The position numbers were made by a program, and so were the translations under genes. Below are positions 47,617-59,177 of a stretch of 64,000 nucleotides of DNA, piece after piece. Positions within the stretch are counted from its first letter, which is position 1, and every line of letters begins with the position of its first letter. The notes under the pieces are model-generated. The model was not told the origin of the DNA, ran no database searches, and saw only the letters and a list, made by a program, of their open reading frames with translations. The stretch covers positions 1 through 64,000 of the forward strand of contig JAISSY010000042.1 in NCBI GenBank assembly GCA_031272995.1. The letters run 5' to 3'. Origin of the DNA: Azoarcus sp. GTDB lineage: Bacteria > Pseudomonadota > Gammaproteobacteria > Burkholderiales > Rhodocyclaceae.

Positions 47617-48183
47617 ATGGATACCGTCTCCAGCAACCTCACGCATCATTTCCTCGTCGCCATGCCCAACATGGCCGACCCGCATTTCGCGCGCACCCTC
47701 ACCTACATCGCCGAACACAACGAACAGGGCGCGCTCGGCGTCATCGTCAACCGTCCGCTCGACATGACTCTCGGCACCCTGTTCGAGCGCGTCGAACTGG
47801 AACTGGAGAGCAGCGGCTTCAACAGCCAGCCGGTGTATTTCGGCGGCCCGGTGCAGACCGACCGCGGCTTCGTGCTGCATCGTCCGAGCGGCGAATGGCA
47901 CTCCACCCTGCGGGTCAACGACGAAGTGGGACTCACCAGCAGCCGCGACATCCTGCAAGCCATCGGCAGCAAGGGCGAACCGCACGAAGTCCTCGTCAGC
48001 CTCGGTTTCGCCGCGTGGGCGGCGGGTCAGCTCGAACAGGAACTGGCCGACAACGCCTGGCTCACCATCCCCGCCGACATGTCCATCGTCTTCGGCTTGC
48101 CGCCCGAACGACGCCTGAGCGCCGCGCTGCAAAAGCTCGGCATCGACCTCACGCAACTGAGCGAGGTCGCCGGGCATGCCTGA
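47617..48183 (+). CDS. yqgE: YqgE/AlgH family protein
   Basis: [49 protein letters not shown]. Confidence 0.94.
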   Translation: MDTVSSNLTHHFLVAMPNMADPHFARTLTYIAEHNEQGALGVIVNRPLDMTLGTLFERVELELESSGFNSQPVYFGGPVQTDRGFVLHRPSGEWHSTLRVNDEVGLTSSRDILQAIGSKGEPHEVLVSLGFAAWAAGQLEQELADNAWLTIPADMSIVFGLPPERRLSAALQKLGIDLTQLSEVAGHA

Positions 48184-48661
48184 GGGCGCGCCCGCCTTCG
48201 ACCCCTCCTCCCTGCCAGAGCGCGGCTGTCTCCTCGGTTTCGATTTCGGGCTTGCCCGCATCGGCGTCGCCACCGGCGAACTCGAAACCGGCATCGCCTC
48301 GCCGCTCCTCACCCTCGCGCTCGACGCCAACGACCTGCGTTTCGCCGCCATCGCCCGTCTGGTCAAGGAATGGCGACCCATCGGCTTCGTCGTCGGCCTG
48401 CCGCGCCCCTTGCGTGGCGAGGGCGCGCACGAACTCGAACCCGATTGCCGCCGCTTCGCCAACCGCCTGCACGGTCGCTTCGGCCTGCCGGTGTATTTCG
48501 CCGACGAACGGCTCACCTCGGCGGAGGCCGAACGCAGTCTCAAAGAGGCCGGAATGCGCCGTTGGCAAACTCGCAAAGACAAACTCGACGCTGTAGCGGC
48601 ACAATTCATCCTGCAGCATTTTCTGGACGCGAACCGACATGCCACAACTACCCGATGCTGA
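48176..48661 (+). CDS. ruvX: Holliday junction resolvase-like protein RuvX/YqgF
   Basis: [52 protein letters not shown]. Confidence 0.93.
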   Translation: MPEGAPAFDPSSLPERGCLLGFDFGLARIGVATGELETGIASPLLTLALDANDLRFAAIARLVKEWRPIGFVVGLPRPLRGEGAHELEPDCRRFANRLHGRFGLPVYFADERLTSAEAERSLKEAGMRRWQTRKDKLDAVAAQFILQHFLDANRHATTTRC

Positions 48662-49142
48662 AAAGCTCTGCCTCGAACTGGCCGAGCAGATACGCCCCCA
48701 CGTCAAGCCGAACACGGTGCTCATCGGCATCCGCACCGGCGGCGAGTGGCTGGCGCAACGCCTGAACGCCCTGCTCGGACTCAAAGCGCCGCCGGGGGCA
48801 ATCGACGTTTCCTACTACCGCGACGACTACGGCGCCAAGGGCTTGCACGCCAACCCGCAACGCACGCACATCCCGTTCTCCATCGAAGACGCGCCGGTCA
48901 TCCTTGTCGACGACGTGCTCTACACCGGCCGCACCACGCGCGCCGCGCTGAACGAAATTTTCGATTTCGGTCGTCCGGCCAGCGTCGAACTGGCGGTGCT
49001 CGTCGACCGCGGCGGGCGCGAATTGCCAATCGGCGCCCGCTACTGCGCCCACGTTCTTCCCGAACCGCTGCCCGCCTCGCAGAACCTGCAACTCGAACAG
49101 ACGGACGACGGCAACTTGACCCTGAGGTTGATCGATGCGTAA
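48639..49142 (+). CDS. pyrR: Bifunctional pyr operon regulator/uracil phosphoribosyltransferase PyrR
   Basis: [50 protein letters not shown]. Confidence 0.95.
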   Translation: MPQLPDAEKLCLELAEQIRPHVKPNTVLIGIRTGGEWLAQRLNALLGLKAPPGAIDVSYYRDDYGAKGLHANPQRTHIPFSIEDAPVILVDDVLYTGRTTRAALNEIFDFGRPASVELAVLVDRGGRELPIGARYCAHVLPEPLPASQNLQLEQTDDGNLTLRLIDA

Positions 49143-50094
49143 TCCACAGCTCAACAAGAACGGTGAGCTGCAACACCTGCTCACCCTCGACGGCCTGCCG
49201 CGCGAAGTCATCGTCAGCATCCTCGACCATGCCGCGCCCTTCACCGAAGTGGCCGAACGCGAGGTAAAGAAACTGCCCTTGCTGCGTGGCAAGAGCATCT
49301 TCAACCTCTTTTTCGAGAACTCCACCCGCACCCGCACGACGTTTGAGATTGCCGCCAAACGGCTCTCCGCCGACGTGGTCAATCTCAACGTGTCGACGAG
49401 TTCCACCGCCAAGGGCGAAAGCCTGCTGGACACCATCGACAACCTCTGCGCCATGCACGCCGACATGTTCGTGGTGCGCCACGCCGCCAGCGGCGCGCCG
49501 GTGCTGATCGCCAAACACCTGCAAGCCACCGGACGCGACCACATCCACGTGGTCAACGCCGGCGACGGCCGCCACGCCCACCCGACGCAGGGCTTGCTCG
49601 ACATGTACACGATTCGCCACTACAAGCGCGACTTCACCCAACTGACCATCGCCATCGTCGGCGACGTGCTGCACTCGCGCGTGGCGCGCTCGCAAATCGC
49701 CGCCCTCACCACCCTCGGCGTTCCCGAACTGCGCGTCATCGGCCCCAAAACCCTGCTGCCCACCGCCATCGAGCAAATGGGCGTGCGCGTATTCCACGAC
49801 ATGAGCGAGGGCTTGAAAGGCGTCGACGTGGTGATGATGCTGCGCCTGCAAAACGAGCGCATGAGCGGCGCGCTGCTGCCGACGCCGCAGGAGTATTACA
49901 AGGTGTGGGGCTTGACCGAGGAAAAACTCGCCCTTGCCAAACCCGACGCCATCGTCATGCACCCCGGCCCGATGAACCGGGGCATCGAAATCGACTCCGC
50001 CGTCGCCGACGGCTCGCAAGCGGTGATTCTGCCGCAAGTCACCTTCGGCATCGCCGTGCGCATGGCGGTGATGAGCATGTTGGCCGGTCAATGA
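49135..50094 (+). CDS. pyrB: Aspartate carbamoyltransferase catalytic subunit
   Basis: [65 protein letters not shown]. Confidence 0.97.
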   Translation: MRNPQLNKNGELQHLLTLDGLPREVIVSILDHAAPFTEVAEREVKKLPLLRGKSIFNLFFENSTRTRTTFEIAAKRLSADVVNLNVSTSSTAKGESLLDTIDNLCAMHADMFVVRHAASGAPVLIAKHLQATGRDHIHVVNAGDGRHAHPTQGLLDMYTIRHYKRDFTQLTIAIVGDVLHSRVARSQIAALTTLGVPELRVIGPKTLLPTAIEQMGVRVFHDMSEGLKGVDVVMMLRLQNERMSGALLPTPQEYYKVWGLTEEKLALAKPDAIVMHPGPMNRGIEIDSAVADGSQAVILPQVTFGIAVRMAVMSMLAGQ

Positions 50095-50108
50095 GGGAGC
50101 AGGAAACG

Positions 50109-51386
50109 ATGAAAATCCGCATAGCCAACGGTCGGGTCGTCGATCCCGCCCACCAGTCCGACCGCGTTCAGGACGTCTACATCGCCGACGGCAAAATCGC
50201 CGCCCTCGGCGCCGCCCCCGACGGTTTCGTCGCCGAGCGCACGCTCGACGCCGCCGGACTCATCGTCGCCCCCGGACTCATCGACCTCGCCGCGCGCCTG
50301 CGCGAGCCGGGATTCGAATACCGCGCCACGCTCGAATCCGAACTGGAAGCGGCGATGGCCGGCGGCGTCACCTCCGTCGCCATCCCGCCCGACACCGACC
50401 CCGCCCTCGACGAGCCGGGCTTGGTGGAGATGCTCTGCTACCGCGCCAAGAAGCTCAACCGCGCCCACATCTACCCCATCGGCGCGCTCACCATCGGACT
50501 CAAGGGCGAACGCCTCTCCGAGATGGACGAGTTGGTCGAAGCCGGCTGCTTCGCCTTCTCGCAGGCGAACGAACCGATGGTCGACACCACGGTGCTGATG
50601 CGCGCCATGCAATACGCCGCCACTTTCGGCTTCCGCGTCTGGCTGCAACCCATCGCCCCCTTCCTGTCGCGCGGCGGCTTCGCCCACGACGGCGAAGTCG
50701 CCAGCCGTCTCGGCCTGCCCGGCATCCCGGTCGCCGCCGAAACGGTGGCGATTTTCACCTACCTGCAACTGGCGAAAGTCACCGGCGCCAAGCTCCACAT
50801 CACCCGCCTGTCCAGCGCCGAAGGTCTGGCGCTCATCGAAGAAGCGCGCAGCCGCGGACTCGAAGTCACCTGCGACGTGTCCATCAACCACCTGCACCTG
50901 TGCGACCGCGACATCGGCTACTTCGACACCCACTGTCACCTCGTCCCGCCGCTACGCGCCCAATCCGACCGCGACGCGCTTTCAGCGGCACTGGCCGACG
51001 GTCGGATCGACGCCCTGTGCTCCGACCACACCCCGGTCGACGACGACCACAAACTCAAGCCCTTCAGCGAATCCGAACCCGGCGCGACCGGCCTCGAACT
51101 GCTGCTGCCGCTGACGCTGAAATGGGCCGAGGACAAAAAGCTCCCGCTCACCACCGCCCTGGCGCGCGTCACCTCCGACGCCGCACGGCTGGCCGGCATC
51201 ACCCGCGCCGGCCACCTCGCCCCCGGCGCCCGCGCCGACGTCTGCGTATTCGACCCCACGGCACGTTTCACCGTCAGCCGCGAAGGACTCAAGAGTCAGG
51301 GCAAGAACACGCCGTTCCTCGGCGAGGAATTGCCCGGAGTGGTGCGCTATACCTTGGTCGAAGGGCAGTTGATGTATGAGCGCTGA
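50109..51386 (+). CDS. pyrX: Dihydroorotase-like protein (probably non-catalytic PyrC'/PyrX)
   Basis: MKIRIANGRVVDPAHQSDRVQDVYIADGKIAALG; ALCSDHTPVDDDHKLKPFSESEPGATGLELLLPL; HxH metal motif replaced by LIDLAARLREPG. Confidence 0.9.
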   Translation: MKIRIANGRVVDPAHQSDRVQDVYIADGKIAALGAAPDGFVAERTLDAAGLIVAPGLIDLAARLREPGFEYRATLESELEAAMAGGVTSVAIPPDTDPALDEPGLVEMLCYRAKKLNRAHIYPIGALTIGLKGERLSEMDELVEAGCFAFSQANEPMVDTTVLMRAMQYAATFGFRVWLQPIAPFLSRGGFAHDGEVASRLGLPGIPVAAETVAIFTYLQLAKVTGAKLHITRLSSAEGLALIEEARSRGLEVTCDVSINHLHLCDRDIGYFDTHCHLVPPLRAQSDRDALSAALADGRIDALCSDHTPVDDDHKLKPFSESEPGATGLELLLPLTLKWAEDKKLPLTTALARVTSDAARLAGITRAGHLAPGARADVCVFDPTARFTVSREGLKSQGKNTPFLGEELPGVVRYTLVEGQLMYER

Positions 51387-51398
51387 GCCGTAGCGTGC

Positions 51399-51429
51399 GT
51401 AGCCCGGACAAGCGCAGCGCAGTTCGGGG
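51399..51429 (+). repeat. REP-like hairpin with 5' GTAG
   Basis: GTAG-CCCGGAC-aagcgcagcgca-GTTCGGG; 7-bp stem with one G-T pair; intergenic. Confidence 0.55.
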
Positions 51430-51522
51430 ATTCACACATGCGGCGCGCAGCGCCGGAAAATGACGACGAGGATCCTGCGCACTTCGTTGCAGGCGTCACT
51501 GCTTTTTGCTATAAGCCGCTCT

Positions 51523-51894
51523 ATGCGCCCGCGCCGGTTTACTTCCCTTCTCGTCGCTGTTTTCATGCTGTTCGGCGTTTTGTCGAACAGCGTTGCGCTT
51601 GCGACATCGTCCATTCAGACACTCTGTCAGGGCGCGGCGACGGCGAGCGCGCACGAAGCGCACGCCACGCATACGATGGACGCGCATTGCCACGAGGACG
51701 GCGACGAAGGCGACGCGACACAGCGGCCAGACATGCCGGAAAAATGCTGCGCCATCTGCTACGCTGGCCTCACCACCCATCCCATAAGCATGGCGCCGCC
51801 CCACGTCGAGCAAGCTCTCCCAGTTTTTCTCGCCGCACCGCACTATTCGCTCGCGGCCGCCGGCATTTATCACCCTCCCCGCCTGAACGGCTGA
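51523..51894 (+). CDS. Small exported His/Cys-rich protein (putative metal-binding)
   Basis: Signal-like N-terminus; HEAHATHTMDAHCHEDGDEGD...EKCCAICYAG; precedes the heavy-metal RND genes. Confidence 0.55.
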   Translation: MRPRRFTSLLVAVFMLFGVLSNSVALATSSIQTLCQGAATASAHEAHATHTMDAHCHEDGDEGDATQRPDMPEKCCAICYAGLTTHPISMAPPHVEQALPVFLAAPHYSLAAAGIYHPPRLNG

Positions 51895-52012
51895 TCTCCG
51901 CCCCTCGTCCGAGGAGAGCGTCGATCCACTTCACCCGTATTTCGTTCCTCCCGTCCCTGTGACGGGGGACGCCGCGCGCCCGTGTGCGCGCATCCGAGTG
52001 GGGAGTCGTTTC

Positions 52013-53272
52013 ATGAATTCGTATCGCATGACCGTTCTGCTGATCGGTCTTTTGGGTCTGCTGCCCGGCAGCGCGCGCGCGCTGTCGCTGGACGAGGCCC
52101 TGGTGCGCGCCGAAAGCGCGCCGGAAATCCAAGGCATCGCGGCCAACGAAGCCGCAACGCGCGAACTCGAAAAGGCGGCCGACGCCCTGCCCGATCCGCG
52201 CCTCGTGCTGTCCGTCGACGATTACATGCTGGAAGGGGCGTCGCGCCACCGACTCGACGCCAGCAAACGCATGGTCGGCATCATGCAAACGATTCCGGCG
52301 GGCGCCAAGCGCGAGGCGGCGCGGCAAAAGGCGTTGGCGGCCAACGAAACCGCCGCGCGACAGCGCGATTTCGTGCGCCGCGACGTGCGGCGGGAGGCGA
52401 CCTTGCTGTGGCTGAAGCTGTACTTCCTGCAACGCAAGGAAGCCGTTTTGCAGGCGCGCATCGACGAAACCAAACGGCGCGAGAACGCCACATCGGGCGC
52501 TTTTGCCGCCGGCGGCGGGGCGCGTCCGGCGCTGGATGCGCGACTCGACCTCCAGATGCTGGAAGACGCGCTCGATCTGCTGCGCCGCGACGCCGAGTTG
52601 GCGCGCGTGAAGCTCGCGCGCTGGACGGGGCCGCTCGCGCCCGACGAGACGGCGAGCGGCGAGTTGCCCGTCTGGGCGACGGAAACAGCGCAGAGCGAGG
52701 AAGAAGCGGACGACGACGCGCCGCGCGAGTCCGGCGAAGCGGTTACCGAACTGCGCGCCAGCGCGGCGAAAATCGACCTCGCGCGCGCGGATTTCCAGCA
52801 GGCGCTGGCGGACAGGAAATCCGACTGGAGCGTCGAATTGGGTTGGGGTCAGGATGCGATGGGCGACGCCATGATGATGGCGAAAGTGGGCGTCTCGCTG
52901 CCCTTCTTCACCGCGACGCGGCAAACGCCGCGCATCGAGGCGGCGCGCCATCGCCTGACTGCCGCCGAGGCCGAACACGCGGCGCGGCGGGCGGATTTCG
53001 CGCGCCAGCGCGCCGAGTTGCTGGCCGAGGAAAGCGCCCTCGCCTCGCTCATCGAGCGACTGGAAACGGCGACCCTGCCTTTGCTGGACAAGAAAGCCGA
53101 ACTGGCGGCGGCACGATACGCCGGCGGCAGCGGCGAAGCCGCCGAATTGCTCATGGCGCGCGAAGCCACGCTCGCCGCGCGCTTGCGCGCCATCGACCTG
53201 ACGGCGGAACGCGCCGCCGTGCGCGCCCGGCTGCATTTTCTGCGCCAACGCGCGGGAGACGATCATGAATAA
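52013..53272 (+). CDS. Heavy-metal RND outer membrane factor (CusC/CzcC-like)
   Basis: Signal peptide MNSYRMTVLLIGLLGLLPGSARA; LSLDEALVRAESAPEIQ; coiled-coil TolC pattern; operon context. Confidence 0.83.
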   Translation: MNSYRMTVLLIGLLGLLPGSARALSLDEALVRAESAPEIQGIAANEAATRELEKAADALPDPRLVLSVDDYMLEGASRHRLDASKRMVGIMQTIPAGAKREAARQKALAANETAARQRDFVRRDVRREATLLWLKLYFLQRKEAVLQARIDETKRRENATSGAFAAGGGARPALDARLDLQMLEDALDLLRRDAELARVKLARWTGPLAPDETASGELPVWATETAQSEEEADDDAPRESGEAVTELRASAAKIDLARADFQQALADRKSDWSVELGWGQDAMGDAMMMAKVGVSLPFFTATRQTPRIEAARHRLTAAEAEHAARRADFARQRAELLAEESALASLIERLETATLPLLDKKAELAAARYAGGSGEAAELLMAREATLAARLRAIDLTAERAAVRARLHFLRQRAGDDHE

Positions 53273-54755
53273 GCGTTCATTCCTTTTCCCGCTCATCGCT
53301 CTGGCGCTGGCGGTGGGCGTCGGCATCGGCTGGCGTCTTGGCGGTGGCGATGAGTCGACGGCGACGACGACGAATGCGGCGCCCGCCGAACGCAAGGTAC
53401 TGTACTGGTACGACCCGATGAAACCGGACGCGCATTTCGAACAGCCCGGCAAATCGCCTTTCATGGATATGGATCTGGTGCCGCGCTACGCCGACGAGGA
53501 AAGCGCGGGCGCGGCGGCGGAAGGCTTCGGTCTGTCGCCCGCCTTCACGCAGAACCTCGGCGTGCAACTCGGCACGGTGGAGGAAGGCACGCTGCAAGGC
53601 GCAATCGAGGCGACCGGCAACGTCGCTTTCGACGGGCACGCCGTCGCCGTGGCGCAGGCACGCACGAACGGCATCGTCGAACGCGCATGGCCGCTGGCGG
53701 TGGGCGACCGCGTGCGCGCCGGCGCCCCGCTCGCGCAAGTGCGGGTGCCGACTTGGTACGCGGCGCAACAGGAATATCTCGCCCTGCGCGACGACGCGGA
53801 ACTCGCCGCCGCCGCGCGCGCCCGTTTGCTGCAACTGGGCATGAGCGCCGAACAGATCGCCACCCTGACGCAGCGGGGCGAGGCGATGGAGGTCGTCACC
53901 ATCGTCGCGCCGCGCGCCGGCATGTTGTCGGAATTCAATCTGCGTCAGGGCATGACGGTGGCGGCCGGGCAAACGCTGGCGCGCATCAACGGCATCGAGC
54001 GAGTGTGGATCGAGGCGCGCATTCCGGAAGCCGGCGCGGCGCAACTGGTCGAGGGCGGTAAAGCGACGGCGACGCTGCCAGCCTTGCCGGGGCGGACGCT
54101 GCAAGGACGCATCGACGCCCTGATTCCCGAACTCGACGCGGCGACGCGCACCGTGCGGGCGCGCCTGACCTTTCCCAATCCGCAAGGCGTGCTCAAGCCC
54201 GGCATGTCGGCCTTCGTGCGTCTGGAGAAAGCCGGCGCCTCGCCGCCGCGCCTGCTCGTGCCGACGGAAGCGGTGCTGTCGACCGGCAAACGACAACTCG
54301 TCATCGCCTCGCCGGAGGACGGGCGCTTCGTGCCGGTGGAGGTCACGCTCGGACAGGAGGCGAACGGCAAGACGGAATTGCTCGCGGGCGAATTGCGCGC
54401 CGGCGACCGCGTCGTGGTTTCCGGCCAGTTCATGATGGATTCGGAAGCCTCGCTGCGCGGCGTGCTGGCGCGAATGCGCACGCAGGAAGGCGAACCGGCG
54501 ACGCAGGCGCAAAACCCGACGACTCATGTGACCACCGGCGTCGTGCGCGCGGTCGACGCGGAGGAAATCACTCTCGCGCACGAGCCGGTGCCGACGCTGC
54601 AATGGCCGGCCATGACCATGCCGTTCGCGCTGGCGCGCCCCGAACTGGGGCAAGGACTGCGCCCCGGGCAGAAAGTGCGCGTCCACTTTTCGCAGCGCGA
54701 CGGCGAGGCGGTCATCGAGCAGGTGGAAATCGTCGCGGCGGAGGACAAATCATGA
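53265..54755 (+). CDS. cusB: Heavy-metal RND periplasmic adaptor (CusB-like) with C-terminal CusF domain
   Basis: [32 protein letters not shown]; HlyD-like lipoyl/barrel; C-terminal [39 protein letters not shown]. Confidence 0.9.
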   Translation: MNKRSFLFPLIALALAVGVGIGWRLGGGDESTATTTNAAPAERKVLYWYDPMKPDAHFEQPGKSPFMDMDLVPRYADEESAGAAAEGFGLSPAFTQNLGVQLGTVEEGTLQGAIEATGNVAFDGHAVAVAQARTNGIVERAWPLAVGDRVRAGAPLAQVRVPTWYAAQQEYLALRDDAELAAAARARLLQLGMSAEQIATLTQRGEAMEVVTIVAPRAGMLSEFNLRQGMTVAAGQTLARINGIERVWIEARIPEAGAAQLVEGGKATATLPALPGRTLQGRIDALIPELDAATRTVRARLTFPNPQGVLKPGMSAFVRLEKAGASPPRLLVPTEAVLSTGKRQLVIASPEDGRFVPVEVTLGQEANGKTELLAGELRAGDRVVVSGQFMMDSEASLRGVLARMRTQEGEPATQAQNPTTHVTTGVVRAVDAEEITLAHEPVPTLQWPAMTMPFALARPELGQGLRPGQKVRVHFSQRDGEAVIEQVEIVAAEDKS

Positions 54756-57700
54756 TCGCCCGTCTGATTCATGCTTCGATTCGCCACCGCCTCCTCGTGT
54801 TGCTGGCGGCGGTGGCGCTGACCGTCTGGGGCGTGTGGGCGGTGCGCTCCACGCCGCTGGACGCGCTGCCGGATCTCTCCGACACGCAGGTCATCCTTCG
54901 CACCGTGTATCCGGGGCAAGCGCCGCGCATCGTCGAAGATCAGGTGAGCTATCCGCTCTCTACCGCCATGCTCTCGGTGCCGGGGGTGAAAACGGTGCGC
55001 GCCTATTCGTTTTTCGGCGCTTCCTATGTTTACGTGTTGTTCAACGACGACACCGATCTGTATTGGGCGCGTTCGCGCGTGCTGGAGTATCTGAATCAGG
55101 CGGCCGGACGCCTGCCCGCCGGGGTGACCCCGACGTTGGGGCCGGACGCCTCCGGGGTGGGCTGGATTTACGAATACGCGCTCGTCGACCGCAGCGGTCG
55201 CCACGGACAGGCGGATTTGCGCGCCCTGCAGGACTGGTTTCTCAAGTACGAACTGCAAACCGTACCCGACATCGCCGAAGTCGCCTCCATCGGCGGCATG
55301 GTCAAGCAATACCAGATCGTCCCCGACCCGGTGAAGATGGCCGCCTTCGGCATCACTGAAGCGCAAATCGCCATGGCGGTGGGGCGCGGCAATCAGGAAA
55401 CCGGCGGCGCGGCGCTGGAGATGGCGGAGACGGAATACATGGTGCGGGCGAGCGGCCTCTTGCGCGGGCTCGACGACCTGCGTGCCATTCCGCTCAAAAC
55501 CGACGCCAGCGGCATCGCCGTGCGTCTGGGCGACGTGGCGCGGGTGCAGACCGGGCCGGAGATGCGGCGCGGCATCGCCGAACTCGACGGCGAAGGCGAA
55601 GTGGCGGGCGCGGTGGTCATCCTGCGCAACGGCAAGAACGCCTACAAAGCCATCGTTGAAGTAAAGGCGCGGCTGGAGCGCCTGCGCGCGAGTCTGCCGG
55701 AAGGGGTGGAAATCGTGCCGACCTACGACCGTGGCCCGCTCATCGAAGCCACGGTCGCCAACCTGACCCACAAACTGATCGAGGAATTCATCGTCGTCGC
55801 TCTCGTCTGCGCGCTGTTCCTGTGGCATCTGCGCTCGGCGCTGGTGGCGATCGTCTCCCTGCCGCTCGGCGTGCTGGCGGCCTTCGTGGTCATGCGCTAT
55901 CAGGGCGCCGACGGGGTGAGCGCCAACATGATGTCGCTGGGCGGCATCGCCATTGCGGTCGGGGCGATGGTCGACGCGGCCATCGTCATGATCGAGAACG
56001 CCCACAAAAAGCTGGAGGCGTGGCAGGACGCGCACGAGAACGAAACGCCTGCGCCCACCGAACGCTGGCGCATCGTCGCCGAGGCCGCCGCCGCCGTGGG
56101 CCCCGCCCTCTTTTTCAGCCTGCTCATCATCACGCTCTCGTTCATTCCGGTGTTTGCCTTGCAGGCGCAAGAAGGACGGATGTTCGCGCCGCTCGCCTAC
56201 ACGAAAACCTTTTCGATGGCCGCCGCCGCCGCGCTCTCGGTGACGCTGGTGCCGGTGTTGATGGGTTACTGGATTCGCGGCCGCATTCCGTCCGAGTCGC
56301 GCAATCCCCTGAGTCGGGTGCTGGCGCGTTTCTACGGCGGCTGGCTCGACGCCGCCCTCGCCCATCCGTGGGCGACGCTCGCCATCGCGGCGCTTGCTTT
56401 TCTGAGCGCTTGGTGGCCGGCGTCGCAGTTGGGAGGCGAATTTCTCCCCTCCATCGACGAGGGCGATCTGCTCTACATGCCCACCGCGCTGCCGGGGCTG
56501 TCCGCCGGCAAAGCGGCGGAGTTGCTGCAACAAACCGACCGTCTCATCCGCCGCGTGCCGGAAGTGGCGAGCGTATTCGGCAAGGCGGGACGGGCGGACA
56601 CCGCGACCGATCCGGCGCCGCTGGAAATGTTCGAGACGACCATCCGCTTCAAGCCGCGCGAACAATGGCGCGAAGGCATGACGCCGGACAAGCTCGTGGG
56701 GGAACTGGACGCGGCGGTGCGAATTCCGGGGCTCGCCAATCTGTGGATTCCTCCCATCCGCAACCGCATCGACATGCTGGCGACCGGCATCAAAAGCCCC
56801 ATCGGCATCAAGGTGGCGGGCAGCGATCTGACCACCGTCGAGCGCGTCGCGCTGGCGATAGAGGAGGCGGTCAAAACCGTGCCCGGCGTGCGTTCGGCGT
56901 TGGCCGAGCGTCTCACCGGCGGGCGCTACGTCGACGTCGACGTGCGGCGCGAGGCGGCGGCGCGTTACGGCATGAACATCGCCGACGTGCACAACGCCGT
57001 GGCGATGCTCGTCGGCGGACGCAACATCGGCGAGACGATCGAGGGCACGGCGCGCTACCCGATCAACCTGCGGTATCCGCGCGAGTGGCGCGATTCGCTG
57101 GAATCCCTGCGTCAGATGCCGCTGGTGACGCCGCGCGGCGAACAGGTGACGCTGGCGACTCTGGCCGACGTGCGCATCGGCGACGGCCCACCGATGCTCA
57201 AGAGCGAAAACGGGCGTTTGTCGGCGTGGATCTACGTCGACGCGCGCGGCCGCGATCTGGTCGCCGTCGTACGCGACCTGCAAGCGCGCATCGCCGCCGC
57301 GGTCGAATTGCCCACCGGAGCGAGCATCGCCTATTCCGGACAGTTCGAAGCGCTGGAGCGCGCCAACGCCCGTTTGCGGCAAGTGGTGCCCGCGACCCTG
57401 CTCATCATCTTTCTTCTCTTGCATCTCACCTTCGGGCGCTTCGACGAAGCTCTGCTCATCATGGCGAGCCTGCCGCTGTCGCTGGTGGGCGGCGTGTGGT
57501 TCCTGCACCTCATGGGCTATCACCTCTCGATTGCCACCGGGGTCGGTTTCATCGCCCTTGCCGGCGTAGCGGCGGAGTTCGGCGTCGTGATGCTCATCTA
57601 TCTGAAAGAAGCGCTCGCCAAAACGCCGGATTGGCAAAGCCGCCCGGAGCGCGAGGCCATCCTGCTCGCCGCCATTCGCGCCGGCGCGATCCAGCGCATT

Positions 57701-57937
57701 CGTCCCAAGGCGATGACGGTCGCCGTCATCGTCGCCGGCCTGATGCCCATTTTCCTTGGGCAAGGCGCCGGCTCGGAAATCATGCGGCGCATCGCCGCCC
57801 CCATGGTCGGCGGCATGCTTTCCGCACCGCTTTTTTCCCTGTTCGTCATTCCGGTGCTCTACCTGCTCTTGCGCCGCCGCGAAGCGAACCGGATTTCTTC
57901 CCGTCAACCCTCGATTCACGCAAGGAGTACGACATGA
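54752..57937 (+). CDS. cusA: Heavy-metal RND pump (CusA/CzcA-like)
   Basis: [91 protein letters not shown]; true start 54752. Confidence 0.95.
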   Translation: MIARLIHASIRHRLLVLLAAVALTVWGVWAVRSTPLDALPDLSDTQVILRTVYPGQAPRIVEDQVSYPLSTAMLSVPGVKTVRAYSFFGASYVYVLFNDDTDLYWARSRVLEYLNQAAGRLPAGVTPTLGPDASGVGWIYEYALVDRSGRHGQADLRALQDWFLKYELQTVPDIAEVASIGGMVKQYQIVPDPVKMAAFGITEAQIAMAVGRGNQETGGAALEMAETEYMVRASGLLRGLDDLRAIPLKTDASGIAVRLGDVARVQTGPEMRRGIAELDGEGEVAGAVVILRNGKNAYKAIVEVKARLERLRASLPEGVEIVPTYDRGPLIEATVANLTHKLIEEFIVVALVCALFLWHLRSALVAIVSLPLGVLAAFVVMRYQGADGVSANMMSLGGIAIAVGAMVDAAIVMIENAHKKLEAWQDAHENETPAPTERWRIVAEAAAAVGPALFFSLLIITLSFIPVFALQAQEGRMFAPLAYTKTFSMAAAAALSVTLVPVLMGYWIRGRIPSESRNPLSRVLARFYGGWLDAALAHPWATLAIAALAFLSAWWPASQLGGEFLPSIDEGDLLYMPTALPGLSAGKAAELLQQTDRLIRRVPEVASVFGKAGRADTATDPAPLEMFETTIRFKPREQWREGMTPDKLVGELDAAVRIPGLANLWIPPIRNRIDMLATGIKSPIGIKVAGSDLTTVERVALAIEEAVKTVPGVRSALAERLTGGRYVDVDVRREAAARYGMNIADVHNAVAMLVGGRNIGETIEGTARYPINLRYPREWRDSLESLRQMPLVTPRGEQVTLATLADVRIGDGPPMLKSENGRLSAWIYVDARGRDLVAVVRDLQARIAAAVELPTGASIAYSGQFEALERANARLRQVVPATLLIIFLLLHLTFGRFDEALLIMASLPLSLVGGVWFLHLMGYHLSIATGVGFIALAGVAAEFGVVMLIYLKEALAKTPDWQSRPEREAILLAAIRAGAIQRIRPKAMTVAVIVAGLMPIFLGQGAGSEIMRRIAAPMVGGMLSAPLFSLFVIPVLYLLLRRREANRISSRQPSIHARSTT

Positions 57938-58281
57938 CCCCACACCCGAATCCCGCCCGCCAAACCCTGCGTCGCGTCGCCCTCGCCCTGTGCCTGAGCG
58001 CGCTCGCCCCCGTCGCTTTGGCGCAGCACGATCATCACGCACCCACCGTCGACGCCGCGTCGCAAGGCGTGTTGGCGAGCGGGGAAGGCGTCGTCAAGAA
58101 AATCGACGCGGGCAAGAATCGAATCACCGTGGCGCACGAACCCATCGCCAAGCTCTCCTGGCCCGCGATGACCATGCCGTTCAAAGTGCGCGACCCGGCT
58201 TTGCTGCGCGACTTGAAGGTTGGCGAGCGGATCGGCTTCGATCTGGAGGACGAGGGCACCATTTCCGCCATTCGGCGGTAG
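57934..58281 (+). CDS. cusF: Periplasmic CusF-like metal-binding protein
   Basis: Signal peptide; [55 protein letters not shown]. Confidence 0.9.
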   Translation: MTPHPNPARQTLRRVALALCLSALAPVALAQHDHHAPTVDAASQGVLASGEGVVKKIDAGKNRITVAHEPIAKLSWPAMTMPFKVRDPALLRDLKVGERIGFDLEDEGTISAIRR

Positions 58282-58292
58282 TCGCCACCACC

Positions 58293-58589
58293 TCACGCCA
58301 TCGCTGCCCGCAGCCGCTCCGCGCGCCCTTCCCCCGCTGCGATGCGCACGCGCTTGGCGCGGGAGGTTTCGCCGCTGACCAGCGTCACCGCCGATTTCGG
58401 CGCGGCGCAGATTTCCGCGAGGTACGCGCACAGGGCGGCGTTGGCTTTGCCGTCTACGGGCGGCGCGGCCAGACGCAGTTTGGCGGCTTCGCCGTAAAGT
58501 CCTGCGAAGCCGGTGCGTTTGGCGCCGGGTTGCACGTGCAGGGTGAGGAGCAGGCTGCCGTCGGCGGCTTGCTGGAGCCAGTCGGGCAT
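58293..58589 (-). CDS. yggU: DUF167/YggU family protein
   Basis: LHVQPGAKRTGFAGLYGEAAKLRLAAPPVDGKANAALCAYLAEI; KSAVTLVSGETSRAKRVRI. Confidence 0.92.
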   Translation of the reverse strand: MPDWLQQAADGSLLLTLHVQPGAKRTGFAGLYGEAAKLRLAAPPVDGKANAALCAYLAEICAAPKSAVTLVSGETSRAKRVRIAAGEGRAERLRAAMA

Positions 58590-58595
58590 GACGAC

Positions 58596-59150
58596 TCAGG
58601 TCAGCAGCATGCGCGGCAACTCGTCGACGACCCGCAGCAGGATTTGCAGAATCAGCAGCAGGACGAGCGGCGAGAAGTCGATGCCGCCCAGAGGCGGAAT
58701 GAGACGGCGGAACGGGGCGAGCAAGGGGCGCGACAGGCTGTCGAACACCGCCGCCATCGGCGAGTGCGCCGCGACCCACGACAGCACCACGGCGACGAGG
58801 ATGACGCCGAAAACGAGCCAGATCGCCATGCGCAACAGGCCGACGAGACCGACCACCGGGGTGTAGACGAGCAACATGCTCGCCGGCGCGCCGGCGATGG
58901 CGAGGTCGAGCGCGGCGTTGACCAACTGCGTCAACAGCGCCGCGATGAGGCTCGCCATGTCCAGCCCGAACAGGCCGGGAATGAAGCGCCGCAACGGCGT
59001 CACCGCCCAATCGGTGGCGACGACGACGAATTGTCCAATCGGGTTGCGGAAGGAAACCCGCGCCCATTGCATGAAGAACCGCGCCAGAAAAGCGAGGGTG
59101 AGCAACCCGAACACGGTGTCGGTGATGATGCGCAGGATGTCCGCAAACAT
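58596..59150 (-). CDS. yggT: YggT family membrane protein
   Basis: FFMQWARVSFRNPIGQFVVVATDWAVTPLRRFIPGLFGLD repeated in the C-half (SLSRPLLAPFRRLIPPLGGIDFSPLVLLLILQ). Confidence 0.92.
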   Translation of the reverse strand: MFADILRIITDTVFGLLTLAFLARFFMQWARVSFRNPIGQFVVVATDWAVTPLRRFIPGLFGLDMASLIAALLTQLVNAALDLAIAGAPASMLLVYTPVVGLVGLLRMAIWLVFGVILVAVVLSWVAAHSPMAAVFDSLSRPLLAPFRRLIPPLGGIDFSPLVLLLILQILLRVVDELPRMLLT

Positions 59151-59177
59151 GTCGTTTCGTTCCTTTGGTCAGGTCAA

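Noticed and set aside
45733-48645. 970-aa minus-strand ORF opposite pilL/yqgE/ruvX
   Set aside because: Crosses several confidently coding + strand genes; no domain signature.
54524-58042. 1172-aa minus-strand ORF opposite cusA
   Set aside because: Low-complexity Arg/His/Gly/Asp composition typical of antisense frames; + strand cusA is clearly coding.
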